A stretch of 64,000 nucleotides of DNA from Gnetum montanum (GCA_015680685.1 MNCI01020127.1:366132-430131), one strand, 5' to 3'; shown: positions 34,718-46,010, counted from the first letter of the stretch. The notes: generated by a model not told the origin, from the letters alone. A program made the numbers and translations.

Positions 34718-34903
34718 TAAGAGTTTTAATTTTTAAACTTATTTAATATGTTTGATTTCGAATCCCAAAAATATTAAAAATAAGGAAAAAAATCTGAAGT
34801 ACATCATGGGAGAGTTTTCATTTTAGAAACTTATTTACTATGTTCAATTTTGAATTGTAAAAATATTAAAAATAAGGGAAAAATTCTGAAGTACATCATA
34901 GAC
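34718..34903. repeat. 91-bp tandem duplication
   Basis: Two units starting at about 34721 and 34812 (GAGTTTT), each ending in AAAAATATTAAAAATAAGG and TCTGAAGTACATCAT. A third, shorter copy of the end lies at 34390-34430. Non-coding. Confidence 0.65.
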
Positions 34904-35008
34904 TTAACACCTAGTTGGTAAGCATGTGATAGCTTGATTTTGACTCCATGAATTGTAAATTATAGATTACATGCTTTAACCAAGTAATGATATTTTAGTG
35001 TTTTGTAC

Positions 35009-35182
35009 ACTAAAACTATAATTATGATGGTTGTATCATCTATAGCTTGCATATTTTTTCTTTACAATATATTTCAAATCATACTAGATTGTACATGAAA
35101 ACTAAAACTAAAATTACAATGGTTGTATAATCTATAGCTTACATATTTTTAATTTACAATATATTTCAAATCATAATAGATT
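35009..35182. repeat. 92-bp tandem duplication
   Basis: Units at 35009-35090 and 35101-35182 share ACTAAAACTA, ATGGTTGTAT and CAATATATTTCAAATCATA with few changes. Non-coding, next to the 34718-34903 duplication of nearly the same period but unrelated sequence. Confidence 0.7.
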
Positions 35183-35607
35183 CATCATCTGTTCTAATTG
35201 ATTTTTCAAGGGTTAGATAGAGAGTAAATAGCATTACCGTTAAGGGTTAGTTGATATGTATCACTAATGGTTAGTTTCAAACATCTAGTTGTAGAAAAAT
35301 GAAAAAAAAATAAAGATATAACAACTCCAATAAAAATAATTAATCATTGGAAAAAAGAAATAAAGAAAAAATGAAATTTTATTTATTTATTTATCAAATA
35401 TTTTTAAAGAAAAATAAGAGGTAAAATATAAATAATTAGTTGTAGTACAAAAGTAATGCATATAGAAGGGTATGGAAAGCATGGGATATAAGGAATTATT
35501 AGTTTGGTGGGTATAGGAAGATAGTGCTTTTAGGAAAAGTAAAACTATTACTTAGAGTAAAATGTTAAATAAGGGGATAGTTTTACTTTTCTTTTTCCCT
35601 ATTATTT

Positions 35608-35760
35608 AACAATGAGGTGTTAGCCTAATGGTACTAGTCTTGGCCTAGTAACCCTAGGTGACATATTTGATGCTACCAAATAGCATTGAGTTACAGACTT
35701 TTATAAATCTTAGAGTATACCTATGTTTCACTTATTTTAGGTTCCAACACCCCTTTTTTT
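35608..35760 (+). mobile_element. SINE copy 2 with target-site duplications
   Basis: Starts near AATGAGGTGTTAGCCTAATGG (box A: TAGCCTAATGGT). The body has GAGTTACAGACTTTTATAAA, TCTTAGAGTATACCTATG and ends GGTTCCAACACCCC plus a T tail. CCTATTATTT lies directly before (35598-35607) and after (35761-35770) the element, a target-site duplication as made by LINE-driven insertion. The T-rich ends extend the duplicate further. Confidence 0.8.
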
Positions 35761-35819
35761 CCTATTATTTCTTGTAGTTGTTTTTTTAAGGGAAATTTTA
35801 ATCATTTATATAACTAGAG

Positions 35820-36540
35820 GATAGGGACCTTTGAGAGGCTAAATGGTGTTGAAGGAAGGAGGAGTTCTAACGGTAGCTAGAGCTATTGGAGCAGTGGTAG
35901 GCTGAGGCTACCAAGGAGGAGAAGATTTGCTGGGATGTAGTAGAGGCAACAATGCTATAGGAGATGGAGCTAGAGCTCCAGTGGCACATCATGGAGGAGC
36001 TAGTGGAGGAGGTGAGGCTCCAAGAGGCCCAAGAGTGAGAGGCTAGAGACAACCTAGATCCAACAATAGTTAGATCGGGCACATGTAGACAACGTGAGGG
36101 CTTGGTTGTGTCAGGGGTGATGCCCCTATGTCATCATGGACATCAAGTGCCAAGTGCTGTGGGGAGCATTATTTAGGCATATTTGGTGGTAGGGGAAGGT
36201 GCTACACCTAATGGAAAAGGGGATGTAGTAGAATGTGTGATAAAGGAGGAAGCCTTTAAGAATTTCCAACATGCGACAAGATTCATGAATATAGAACAAC
36301 ACAGGGTTGTTCTAGTTGCCATCCATAGCCAAGAAAAAAAATATCTATCTGTGTATGTGACTTCTTTATTAACTATAGGTGGGTTGGGATGGTAGGGGTC
36401 CATGGGTCACTAAATTTAGGATTTGTACTCTTGTCTTTTTATCCACATCTAACTAGGTTGGGAGGGCTTGAGTTACTCAAGAGGGGGGTGACAAGGTTTG
36501 GGGGTGGTGCTAACAGGCCTTTTGATTTTGTATTAGGGGA
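35820..36540. other. Unassigned region with Glu-rich code-like stretch
   Basis: 35850-36080 on the plus strand reads, with stops, as a Glu-, Trp- and Leu-rich helical peptide (E-M-E-L-E-L-Q, M-E-E-L-V-E-E-V). 36183-36395 is an open frame of 70 codons (starts M-V-V-G-E-G) with no recognised domain. The two could be relics of one gene or element. I assign no function. Confidence 0.25.
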
Positions 36541-36831
36541 GAACTGGGGAAATGTGGCCCCTTGAATTTTGGCATATTTTGATTACAAAACCAATTTAGT
36601 AAGTATACAATCTTACTATTACTGTTTTAAAAAATCAAGAGAGGAAAATTAATTGTTAAGAGGGAAAATCATCCTAGTTATAACAACAATTACATCACTT
36701 TGAAAACATCTATGGTTGAACTTAAAATAGCAAAATGATGTGAGATAGTAAAAGCAAACTATGGTGGAACATTAAAATCTATATAAAAGCAAGATACACA
36801 AAAATATGGTACCATAGGATTGGAGAAATGT

Positions 36832-36993
36832 GGTGTTGGAATTTGAAAATAATTATAATATATGTACACCCCAAGATATATGGTCCAATTAGAACCTTAT
36901 AGCTCATTTTATAACTTAGCTTTGGCCACCAAAATTGAATCCATGATATGGAGTTTTCAAATCAAGTCTTAGCACTAGGCTAATACCTCATTG
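36832..36993 (-). mobile_element. SINE copy 3 (minus strand)
   Basis: Reverse complement matches copies 2 and 4: CAATGAGGTATTAGCCTAGTG start, GATTCAATTTTGGTGGCC around box B, GAGCTATAAGGTTCTAATTGG, ATCTTGGGGTGTAC, and an end with CCAACAC. It is especially close to copy 4 and lies in inverted orientation to it 270 bp away. Target-site duplications are not clear. Confidence 0.8.
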
Positions 36994-37263
36994 TTTGGTT
37001 CCATGGTGTCATAAATTTTGTATCACTATAACTTCATCCACTTAATGTTAATTAATGTTAATCTTACCAGAAATTTTTTTACCATAAACTATAACCTCCT
37101 TGTCAACATTAATTTTTTTCTTTGAGTTAACATTGTTTTGATAAACATTAATTTTGATTTTGTGTTGACATTACTTTTTGTCTAGCCAGGAAATGTTTGC
37201 CTTATAACTATCCAAAATGATTGATACTTTTGTAATAGGGAGTGTCAAACACCAAAAAACTAA

Positions 37264-37426
37264 CAATGAGGTGTCAGCTTAGTGATAAAATACTTGATTT
37301 GGAAGCTCCAAGTCATAGGTTCAATTCTGGTGGCCAATGTTGAGTTATATAAAGTTCTAATTAGACTATATATCTTGGGGTGTACCTATATTTCACTTAT
37401 TTGGGTTCCAACACACACCCCTCCCC
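37264..37426 (+). mobile_element. SINE copy 4 with target-site duplications
   Basis: Starts AATGAGGTGTCAGCTTAGTG (box A) and has a good box B, GGTTCAATTCT (37319-37329). Ends GGGTTCCAACACACACCCC. Flanking duplicates of about 17 bp (37247-37263 and 37427-37443, AAACACCAAAAAACTAA and AAACATCAAGAAACTGA) differ at about three sites. This is the copy with the clearest Pol III promoter. Confidence 0.8.
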
Positions 37427-37443
37427 AAACATCAAGAAACTGA

Positions 37444-38180
37444 ATAATAAATTAAAAAAACTTCAGAATACATGAGATCATCAACATAAAAGAAAGTCTA
37501 AATAAAAACTCAAGTAGTGTTGGGGATGCTTTTTCAATTTTTCTTCAACTTCTCTTGAAAGACCTCCTTTTAAGATAAGAAAAAAATATAACCAATGTCC
37601 TCGCCCAAATAACCCCTCAAGAATTTTCACTTATTACTAAAAAATTGTGTATAAAGTAACTTTCAAATTTAATCCTTGACCCTGACCCGAGTGGTAGATA
37701 TATGTGTTGAGATCTCTACAAACAACCATACCTATCCAATCTTGTCAAGGATTGCACATGTACCTTTAAAGCAATTAATTGCAGGCATATTAAATTTAAA
37801 TTTTACCTATGCAATACCAAAATTTTAAGCCTTTCCTGCAAAATACGCAGTGGGTGATAGCTTGCAAAATCCACCATTACTCCAGCAAAGCGAAACAAAT
37901 ACCAACATTACCACGTTTTTAAAACGAAATAATCTCATCCAACGGTTTTAATAGGAAAGGGAAGGAGATCTAGCAAGGGTGACAACATCCTCCTCATTCT
38001 TGCAGTAGCACTGGCTTCAACTGTGTCTTCGTTTGTTCATCGTATAGAAAGTATACCACCTCATGCATGCATGCTTGGCCTCTTGGCGCTGTGCAAAAAT
38101 GCACACACCACATCATACCAACATCAAACAAATGCATGACCTCTTCCTCACTTGAATCGGAATTGGACTGTTTACCTGGT
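37444..38180. other. No recognised feature
   Basis: AT-rich sequence without long frames or repeats. The last 150 bp lie beyond the end of the receptor-kinase relic. Confidence 0.4.
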
Positions 38181-38182
38181 TA

Positions 38183-38646
38183 TTAGCCAGATGGATTATC
38201 TCCGTTCTCCACCAATGGTAGATTGAAGAGGCCCTTAGCAACGGTTCCGCTGAAAGAGTTACTGCTGCTCATGCTCAGAGTCTCTGGCATGGGACCCTGC
38301 AACTTGTTGTGCTCAATCTCAAGTATCAGCATACTGAGTCGTGTGCTGGCACAGAGATTAGTGGGGATACTACCAGTGAGGGAGTTCAAGGATAGATCCA
38401 GTTGCAGAAGCCGGCGGTGTCGTTGCGTTGCGAGCCCAGGAATCCAGAAAAGAGTGAGGTTCCAGCAGCTTGGATTTCAGCCTCAGCGGAATGCTCGCCT
38501 CCGACGAGATAGATGCCTGCGCAGACGCACAAGGTTGCAATGCCCACCAGCAAAGTCAGAGTAACATCTTCAGGAGCCGAGCTCCTGCTGCTGCTGTATT
38601 CCATTTTGGCTTTCATTCTACACAATGCAATGCAGCCGTCAAACAC
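38183..38646 (-). pseudogene. LRR receptor-like kinase relic (N-terminal part)
   Basis: On the minus strand the first 86 codons (38646-38386) have a hydrophobic segment (V-T-L-T-L-L-V-G-I-A-T-L-C-V-C-A-G-I-Y-L) like a signal or anchor, then F-S-G-F-L-G-S-Q-R-N-D-T-A-G-F-C-N-W, which resembles the Cys-capped N-terminus of plant LRR receptors. After a frame change come repeats: L-D-L-S-L-N-S-L-T-G-S-I-P and N-K-L-Q-G-P-M-P, then F-S-G-T-V-A-K-G-L-F-N-L-P and E-N-G-D-N-P-S-G. Consensus L-x-x-L-x-L-x-x-N-x-L-x-G-x-I-P. The frameshift, few repeats and missing kinase domain mark a relic or captured fragment. Confidence 0.7.
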
Positions 38647-38706
38647 TTGTTGACATGAAAGAAACCTAGCTTAATTACAAATTCAATTCCAGTGTACTCG
38701 CACTAT

Positions 38707-38974
38707 GATTATATACTATCCGGCGAAAAGAATTCAGGATATCCTTAACACTCGTAGACCAGAGCGGAGTTGATCGACATTGACGAGTGAGCTCAATGTT
38801 TTTGGCCGGGTCAAAAGATTCGAGAAAATGAGAGAACAAAAAGATTAGATATATACTATCAAGTGAACAGAATTTAGGATATCTTCACGGTCGCAGTGGG
38901 TAGATTGCAGGGGAGGAAAGGAGTGGGCTCAAAGTGCTTGGCCGGATCAAAATATACGAGAAAATAAGAGAATA
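38707..38974. repeat. About 136-bp tandem duplication upstream of the LRR relic
   Basis: Units start at 38707 and 38843 with GATTATATACTATC and GATATATACTATC, share CAGGATATC or TAGGATATC, and end GGCCGG(G/A)TCAAAA and CGAGAAAAT(G/A)AGAGAA. They lie upstream of the minus-strand relic, so they may be an old promoter duplication. Confidence 0.7.
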
Positions 38975-38975
38975 A

Positions 38976-39105
38976 GGCAATGATTCAAAGTCTTGGCTGG
39001 GTCTAAGCGTATGCACTCATGGTAAAGCTATAACGGGGCCGGCAATGAGTCCAAGTCTTGACTGGGTCTAAGTGTATGCACTCATGGTAAAGTTGTAACG
39101 GTGTA
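38976..39105. repeat. 65-bp tandem duplication
   Basis: GGCAATGATTCAAAGTCTTG at 38976 and GGCAATGAGTCCAAGTCTTG at 39041 begin two near-identical units sharing GGGTCTAAG, GTATGCACTCATGGTAAAG and TAACGG. It directly follows the 136-bp duplication. Confidence 0.8.
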
Positions 39106-40977
39106 ATAGTACTGTTCCTCGAAAACACTGTTCAGTATTACTTGAGAGTTTCAATAGCAGCAATGTGAGAGGGGTGGCTTCAAGGAAAATACACTTTATT
39201 GCTCAACACACCTATTTCACAGCATAGAGTACATAACCCATAACCCATTAGCTAATAGCAAGAGGTGCTAGAGTTATCATAAATATTAATTATGCAACCA
39301 AACAAATAAAGTGCTAGCGCACACACAACAAGCACACAATACATCGATCTCATAGAAGGGTTGTGACGATCTTATACTAACATATCTAGCCCTAAGCCCT
39401 ACTTTGAAGAGAGGGTAGTGGCCTAAGCATCGAAACCAAAGCTCCTTCACAAGCCTTATCCCTATGATGAGGTTCACAAGGAATCAAGTTCCATGTAGTT
39501 CTAAAGTGATGGTTAAAATAGCATAGAACCCAAAGGATCTCCATGGTCCTCTAACCTTATTCCAAAGGAAAATAGCCTTCGATCCACTAACATGGCATGT
39601 TTTTCTATGAAAGCAAATAAGCATTAAGGCCCTACTGTTGAGCCACAATGAACATACATGGTTGCTTGAGCAAATGAGCTAATTTCTAAAATTTTAAAAG
39701 TGAGGTAGGGCACTAAAAAAGAAAAATCACTTTGGCATAACCCATCTTTCCACAATTATAGAAGTACAAAATGATACATAAATGTTTAATGAATAACAAA
39801 TTTTTGGGTAATAAAGAAAGCTTGGGTGCAAATGCATGGAAGAGCATAAAAATTTACTTATTATGTATTTAATCCAACGCTACCTACACATGTATATTTG
39901 ATGGCTGTCATCTATCATGCTTATGTGTTGGGACACTATAACACATATTTAAATAATGTAAAAAACAAGTTTGATCATAGTTAAGATGAGTAGAATAATA
40001 GTATGGACTTGAAATAATAAAATAGAGGTTGCAAGTTGAAGCATTTTGGTTTTTCAAATTTTTCTTTTTGTAGAAAGAGTTAGAATTCTTTCCATGCTTT
40101 TTTCCATACAACATACATATTCAATATCATGGGCATGAGCATACACATGTGTTGGTAGTAGCAATAAATATGTACTTAGGAAGTGTGTATGCTCTTCCAA
40201 AATGCATTGGCTAGAGTCAACAAAGTCTTGTAAACTCTATTAAGATAATATGAATGGATGAAAAAGAGCTACCTATAATCTTAAACCATTTACAACAATA
40301 ATTCTTAGCACAACTATGAGATGATAAGGCCTAGATTAATGCTTAACCTAGTTTCAAATTACTAAAGAATATTTGGTACACTTGGTTTGGTCAAGTAATG
40401 TTTTGTCAACAAAGCACTCATGTTTGAAATTCAAAACTAATACCCCACACATGCAATGACTTGACTACTCATTTTTGGTGCAATTGTAACATGTTTTAAA
40501 TTGTACATCAATTTATAAAAAAAAAATTTGGAGAGAGGGTACTTTTCACAAAAGGTAGAATAATAGTCAACATGGTAGAGATAATTAAAGTGCTACTTAG
40601 GATCTAATAAATTGGTAAAGATATAAGATATAGAATTGAGGCAAGATGGTCAAACTGCAGATACACTAGTAGTGTTGTATGCAATAAAATCCCAATAAAG
40701 CTAAACAAAAAATTTTATGGGATAATCATTAGGTCTACTAGCTTATATGGTGCTAAACGTTAAATACTACCTCCATCTAGTGCTTTTAATAGGAACCACC
40801 ACATGGAGTGATGGTAAAGTACCTAATGGTTCTAGGTAGGTTGTTAGAGGGTATCTTAGGATGGTTCTTTACATTTTGAATTGTCTTTGGCTACATATTC
40901 TCTACTTTATTTGGAAGCTTTAGTATGCAGACATTTTTTGGTAGTAAGAGCATAACTATGACAGCTCTTTAGGAGTA
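39106..40977. other. No recognised feature
   Basis: AT-rich intergenic sequence. Only short chance frames are present. No LTR, SINE or coding motif was found. It is the left flank of element D. Confidence 0.4.
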
Positions 40978-41075
40978 TGATAAATCAAAATTTGGCAGAC
41001 CAAAATATCGAATATACTATATTGTAGCTTTAGCTACATTATCGTATATGTGATATCACAAGATGTGTGCTAGCC

Positions 41076-41083
41076 TATAAATA
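41076..41083 (+). promoter_or_regulatory. TATA box of the D LTR
   Basis: TATAAATA preceded by TAGCC; repeated in the 3' LTR at 60829-60836. It is the likely Pol II start signal. Confidence 0.6.
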
Positions 41084-41426
41084 TTGCACTTAGATGCATA
41101 GATTTGCATAAATTTTCATTTCATAGTAGTGTAACTCTTGCAATTTGATTTTGTGAATTAGTATTTAACAATTAAAAGTGTGAATGCCTACAATGTAGTG
41201 TGACATAGTGTATGGAGTCTTTATTTGAGCATCTTGTACTTGGGCACAAGTGTGACCTTCAATAAAGATTGAGCTATTTCATACTATTGCAGCATTATCC
41301 TAGTTTACTATTTTAGTTAGAATAATGTTTATTATTTTCTTAGTTAATGTTTACTTTTCCATGCACTTTACCATTACTGTTGTTAGCAGAATGAGCATGA
41401 CTGATCTCAAGCACTTAAGTGTAATC

Positions 41427-41498
41427 GCTTGGTAACCTAGTAGTGCTATCACTTGGTTCGCCTAGTAGCAATATACTTGGTAACCCTAGTAGTAGTTA
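41427..41498 (+). repeat. Three 24-bp tandem units in the D 5' LTR
   Basis: Units at 41427, 41451 and 41475 begin CTTGGT and contain CTAGTAG. The 3' LTR keeps the same three (61181, 61205, 61229), so the array predates the insertion. Similar GGTAATCCTAGCA units occur once or twice in LTRs of A1, A2 and C. Confidence 0.8.
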
Positions 41499-41842
41499 AA
41501 CTGAATCCCAAGGTGTGTATGGAAGGTCAAGACCAAATACTCATCACCTTAGGATAGAATAGATTTGTTTACTATTTTAGTTAGACTTAGACTTGGAAAT
41601 TCTTTTTACTTCACCATGTTCACTGGGAGTAACAATGGCCCTACAACATCAGTTATCATACAACTCATTGTGAGCTAAACCATACATGTAGACTTCATTA
41701 GCTCCATGTGGGAAAACAACAGTCATAGACTTAACCAATTACTAGCATAATCACATTACCTCATCCATGGATTATGATCTGGTCGTGCATGAAATAGTTG
41801 TGAATTGTATGGTTGGGTGTTGGATTGCTACACTACTCATCA

Positions 41843-41862
41843 TTGGTGTCATTGCTGAGGAC
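41843..41862 (+). promoter_or_regulatory. Primer-binding site of D (tRNA-Asp type)
   Basis: TTGGTGTCATTGCTGAGGAC follows the LTR directly; a decayed TGGCGCCGTTGCCGGGGA. Confidence 0.75.
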
Positions 41863-41987
41863 TAGTCAATGTATACTAAGTAATTAATTTTACAAAGTTC
41901 ATTGTATCAAGAACTCAAAGTTAAAATCCATAATTCTCTAATAACTCTAAAAATAAGGATACTTAAACAAAGGTCTTAAACCACAAC

Positions 41988-44430
41988 ATGGCTTCAAACA
42001 AGGATACATCATCACCTATCAAAGAAACAAGAAGGGACAATGACAAGATCAACAATGAAGAAGAATGAGGGATGCCAATGTAAACAAGAATTACATATGC
42101 TCACACTCATCCTTATCATCTAGATTTTACTTTCATCTTCCATTAGGATAGATAAATGAGGTGGAGAAACATGCAAGGAAACATAGTCCTTCCTCCATAA
42201 CATGTAGCACTTAGCATGCTCCAAACTACCTTAAGGAAAATAAATTTGGACCAAATGCAGGAAGGGTACCATGTGACTCATCACATGACAAGATCGTATG
42301 AACCCATAAAGAAGTAGATGAGGAAAGATGTTGCTATGGGAATCAAACATGTATACAACAAAGGGAAACAGGTCAACACTTTTATTTTCTTAGAAGAACT
42401 TGATGTTGATGAATTCATCATAGAACAACTCCACCAGAATCATGAAGTGCCTTCAAAAACACCTATCATTAGACTTGAAAAACTTGTTAAGGTTCAACTA
42501 CATTCCACCCTAGTAGATCCATCTAAGATGGGGGTTGCTAACTCAAAGAATAGGTAGAGCACAAGGCCAATATTTTTGCAAGCTCCTATAGAGAAGAATA
42601 CTAGAGTCATGAAAGGATGACAAGCTAGCATTGTTCTTTTACTACCTCATCCAGATCCTCACGATCATTGATGGATTCTGATAGAAGGAGACAAAGGCAC
42701 AAAGACTATGATAAGGAGAAGAGAAGGACTCGTGACCGTCATTCAAGATACTCTAATTTAGAAGATGTAGGATATGAGCAAAGAAGACAAAGGGATCAAA
42801 GAAAGGATTGTGAAAGGGATGAGTACAGAAGGACTCACCACTACAATAGAGCACACAAACCCAATTATGATGATGAAGTCTTGATGGAAAATTGTAGCAT
42901 GATAAACATCTGAGAAGCTGTACACATACCAACTAAGCATGTGAGGGATGACCATATCAAATGGCTTGATATGAATAATATGCCATGATTTGAGGGTGGT
43001 TATAATGCTAAGCCACAACACCACCTCCAAGCTTTCCATAATTCTTGCATCCTACAAAACATTGAAAATGACTGGCAGAAGTTGAAGTTATTTCCAAGAA
43101 TACTTGTGAAAGAGGCAGAGAGCTGGTACTAATCACTCAAACCTAAATTAATTAGAAGATGAACTACCATGCTAGAGATCTTCAATGACAAGTATCAAAC
43201 CTACAGACGGGTGTCCAACTTAAGAAAAAAAATCCAAGGATGGAAACAAGGGACTCATGAAATCCTTGATGCGATAATGGAAAGATACTATTCACTATTG
43301 CATAGATGCCTAGGCCATGGATTCTTACAATAGGAACAACTTAGGCACATTCTAGATGGGTTACGAAATAAGACTAGAGAAACCCTTGGGATTTATGCCC
43401 AAGGACAATTATCTGAAATGACTACCCATTGAATCTAGAGATTAATTGATCAAGTGGCCAAGGAGGAAGGTGAATTATGAAAGAGAGAATCAACTGAAGA
43501 GTACAATAGAGACTCATCTATCAGGAAAAGGGATGCATGAGTTTGTTATATATAAGAGGAAGAGACCTTAGATTAAGAAATTTAGAAGAAAACTCTACAA
43601 ATCCAAAAATCTATCATTGACGTAGCAGCACATGTAGCAAAAATGTGGAACTCAATCAATGAGAGATGTACAATAGCCTTAAATATTATGGAGGAGAGAG
43701 TAGAGTAAGCCTTTGGAAAAGGCAAAGATAAGAAAAAGCAGAAAGATTTTGGATGAAAGGACAAGGTGGCTTTAGTGGCTGAGTGCTTAGACACAAGCTT
43801 CACTAATGAGGAAGGATGTGCCATGTGTCAATACAAACATATGTTTCCTAAAAAGTTATCTTATCCTCAAGGTAACTACAAGCAAAACTTCCAACCCACG
43901 TACTATCCTAGCAAAGCTTTACCACGCCACAAGAACAATATTATTAGTAGTGGCAACAACCCCAATCATGGGCCATGCCACTAGCTCACCAATAATATCC
44001 ATATAGGCATTCACGTCCATATGGATATTTTGTATAACATCAAATCTCTCTTGGTAATTCTATTGTCCAAACTTCATAATACTAACCCATAGGGTACCAT
44101 AGACCAAAACTACCAGGAATAGATCCAAATTCGTACATGCATTCATTAGCATCTAGTTCAAATTAATACTTGAATTCTCTACTACCAGTGCCACCTCCTA
44201 TCATGCAGGGGAAACTACCATCACAACCACAACAAAAGAACACAACCAAGGTGGTTAGTTTGCAAGAGTAGGTGATTGCATGTAAATAACAACCTAGGGA
44301 ATGATCGTTCTTTTGAACAAGCCTTGAAAAGATTCGATAGATGGAGAATACATCTACTTTCACCCCACCTACATCAAAGCCTTCTTAACAAAACAAGCTT
44401 CTATCTTCATCAAATCCAAATGTCACAACT
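41988..44430 (+). pseudogene. Gag of D
   Basis: Starts at ATG 41988 (M-A-S-N-K-D). N-terminal Y-A-H-T-H-P and D-F-T-F-I-F-H (about 42090-42145), then a helical part (42318-42557), an Arg/Asp/Glu linker (42668-42860), the gag domain with F-E-G-G-Y-N and H-H-L-Q-A-F-H-N (42985-43050), E-S-W-Y, R-Y-Y-S-L-L-H-R-C-L-G-H-G-F (43275-43325), V-A-K-E-E-G-E-L near 43455, and a Pro/Asn/His-rich tail (43850-44200). Several stops and frame changes. Confidence 0.75.
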
Positions 44431-44439
44431 ATCATGCTT

Positions 44440-45010
44440 ACTCAAATGATCACTCATTAGATAAAGATAGGGGCTCTTCCACAGAAGTGAACTAATCTAG
44501 GAAGTCCATTAGTTTATCTCTAGATAGCAAAGCATAATCCATGCAAAGCTCTACTTGATTCCAATTCAAGAGTGAACCTAATCTCACATAACATGTATCA
44601 AGCTTGAAATCTACCATTGCTAAAGAAGAGTAACATCCTGTTAGAGCTTGTAGACTAGTCAATCAAAATTCTACTAGGACAAGGGGACGATGTGATTACA
44701 ACCATTAGTAACTAGTGTTACCCTATGGATTATCTAGTCATTCATGTGGGGAAATATAAGGGAGAATTTCAAATTATTATGGGGAGAGCTTGGCTTAGCA
44801 CTATTGACGCTAAGCTTGAAATTCATGATTTGTCCTTGGAGATTTCCAAGGAAGATGAAGCCAACATCATACAAAGACAAAGAGTTTCATGTATCACATA
44901 CAACAATAATGGGTGCAATTGCATGCAAAGAATATGGGCTATTAGACGAGATGATATCAAAGTATGCAAAAAATATGTAGAAGAAATATGTGTGTAGAAA
45001 TGTCTATATG
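44440..45010 (+). pseudogene. Aspartic protease of D
   Basis: I-K-I-G-A-L-P near 44465. Active-site segment A-L-L-D-S-N-S-R-V-N-L-I-S near 44545-44585, with Gly of D-S-G replaced by Asn. Then Y-P-M-D-Y-L-V-I-H-V, F-Q-I-I-M-G-R-A-W-L-S (44770-44800) and L-S-L-E-I-S-K, then the Cys tail ending C-L-Y-V-A-A-T near 45020. Confidence 0.8.
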
Positions 45011-45049
45011 TGGCAGCCACATAGTAGAAAAGCACCTAGTGGTTGATCA

Positions 45050-46010
45050 CAAATGAAGAGATTGAATCAAATAAATACGTGGAACTAGAAGAACAAATTG
45101 TTAATGTCTACATTGAAGAGACTAATAAGTTAGAGCAATTAAAGGAAAGGAACTTCCACCCATGAACAAATCAGGTAGAAGAGACAAACTAGGGATGTTT
45201 GGAGATTCTAGACACTATGGAACTAGAACCGTTGGAACTAAAGGCCCTACTGAAAGTATTGGAATATGCATTTTTAAACAATAAGAGGCTAGTAATAATC
45301 AATGCCACTTTGAAAGAAGAACAGAAAAGGAATTTTCTGGAAGTGATTAATAGACGGCCTACAACCTTTGTGTGGTCTTATAATGAGATCATGGGAATTG
45401 ATCCATGAATTTGTCAATATCAGATATACACTGATCCTATAGTCAAGCCACAACATTAACCCCAATGAAGGCTCAATCCAAAATTAAAAGAAGTAATCAA
45501 GTAAGAGTTGGAGAAATTGCTAAAGGTAGGATTCATCTATCCTAATGCAAATAGTAAATGAGTTAGACCCTTAGTGATTGTTCTAAAGAAAGGGGGTAAA
45601 TAGTGAGTCTACATTAACTTCCAAATGTTGAACACTACTACATTCAAGAATCACTTCCCTCTACCATGTGTTGATCAGGTCTTGGACACCATTGAAGGAC
45701 ATGAGTACTACAGTTTTTTGGAGAAATATAGTGGATACAATCAGATCTGCATTACACTTGAGGACCAGGAGAAAATAGTGTTCATGAGTCCATGGGGAAC
45801 ATTTTCCTACAAAAAAATGCCATTTGGTCTTTGTAATGCACCTGCCATGTTCCATAGGCTTGTGCTTAGCATTTTATAGAAATAAATTGGAAATGACATA
45901 GAAGTATTTATGGATTTTTTTTCAATGTATGGGTTCAATTTCAAGCAAGCACTGGACTAGTTGGAGTAGGTATTGAAGAGATGTGTTAAAACTAATCTTA
46001 AGCTTGACTA
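45050..46010 (+). pseudogene. Reverse transcriptase of D with upstream linker
   Basis: Linker V-N-V-Y-I-E-E-T-N-K-L-E-Q, then L-V-I-I-N-A-T-L and T-F-V-W-S-Y (45199-45408). RT: F-K-N-H-F-P-L-P-C-V-D-Q-V-L-D-T-I (45640-45690), Y-S-G-Y-N-Q-I-C-I-T-L-E-D near 45735, M-P-F-G-L-C-N-A-P-A-M-F near 45818-45855, and F-M-D-F near 45907-45918 where F-M-D-D is expected, so one catalytic Asp is lost. The 45625-45879 stretch is open and among the best-preserved RT parts here. Confidence 0.85.

Larger units (their letters stand above)
40978..41842 (+). repeat. 5' LTR of D
   Basis: Starts TGATAAATCAAAATTTGGCAG and ends CTACTCATCA. GTGATATCAC near 41051, a diverged palindrome, is followed by TATAAATA at 41076-41083. 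AATAAAGAT lies at 41261-41269. Three 24-bp tandem units (CTTGGTAACCTAGTAGTGCT type) start at 41427, 41451 and 41475. Tail motifs match other LTRs here (ATTGTATGGTTGGGTG). Confidence 0.85.

Noticed and set aside
40973-40977. GAGTA and AAGTC as the target duplication of D
   Set aside because: Only three of five bases match, which is not better than expected by chance for such short words.
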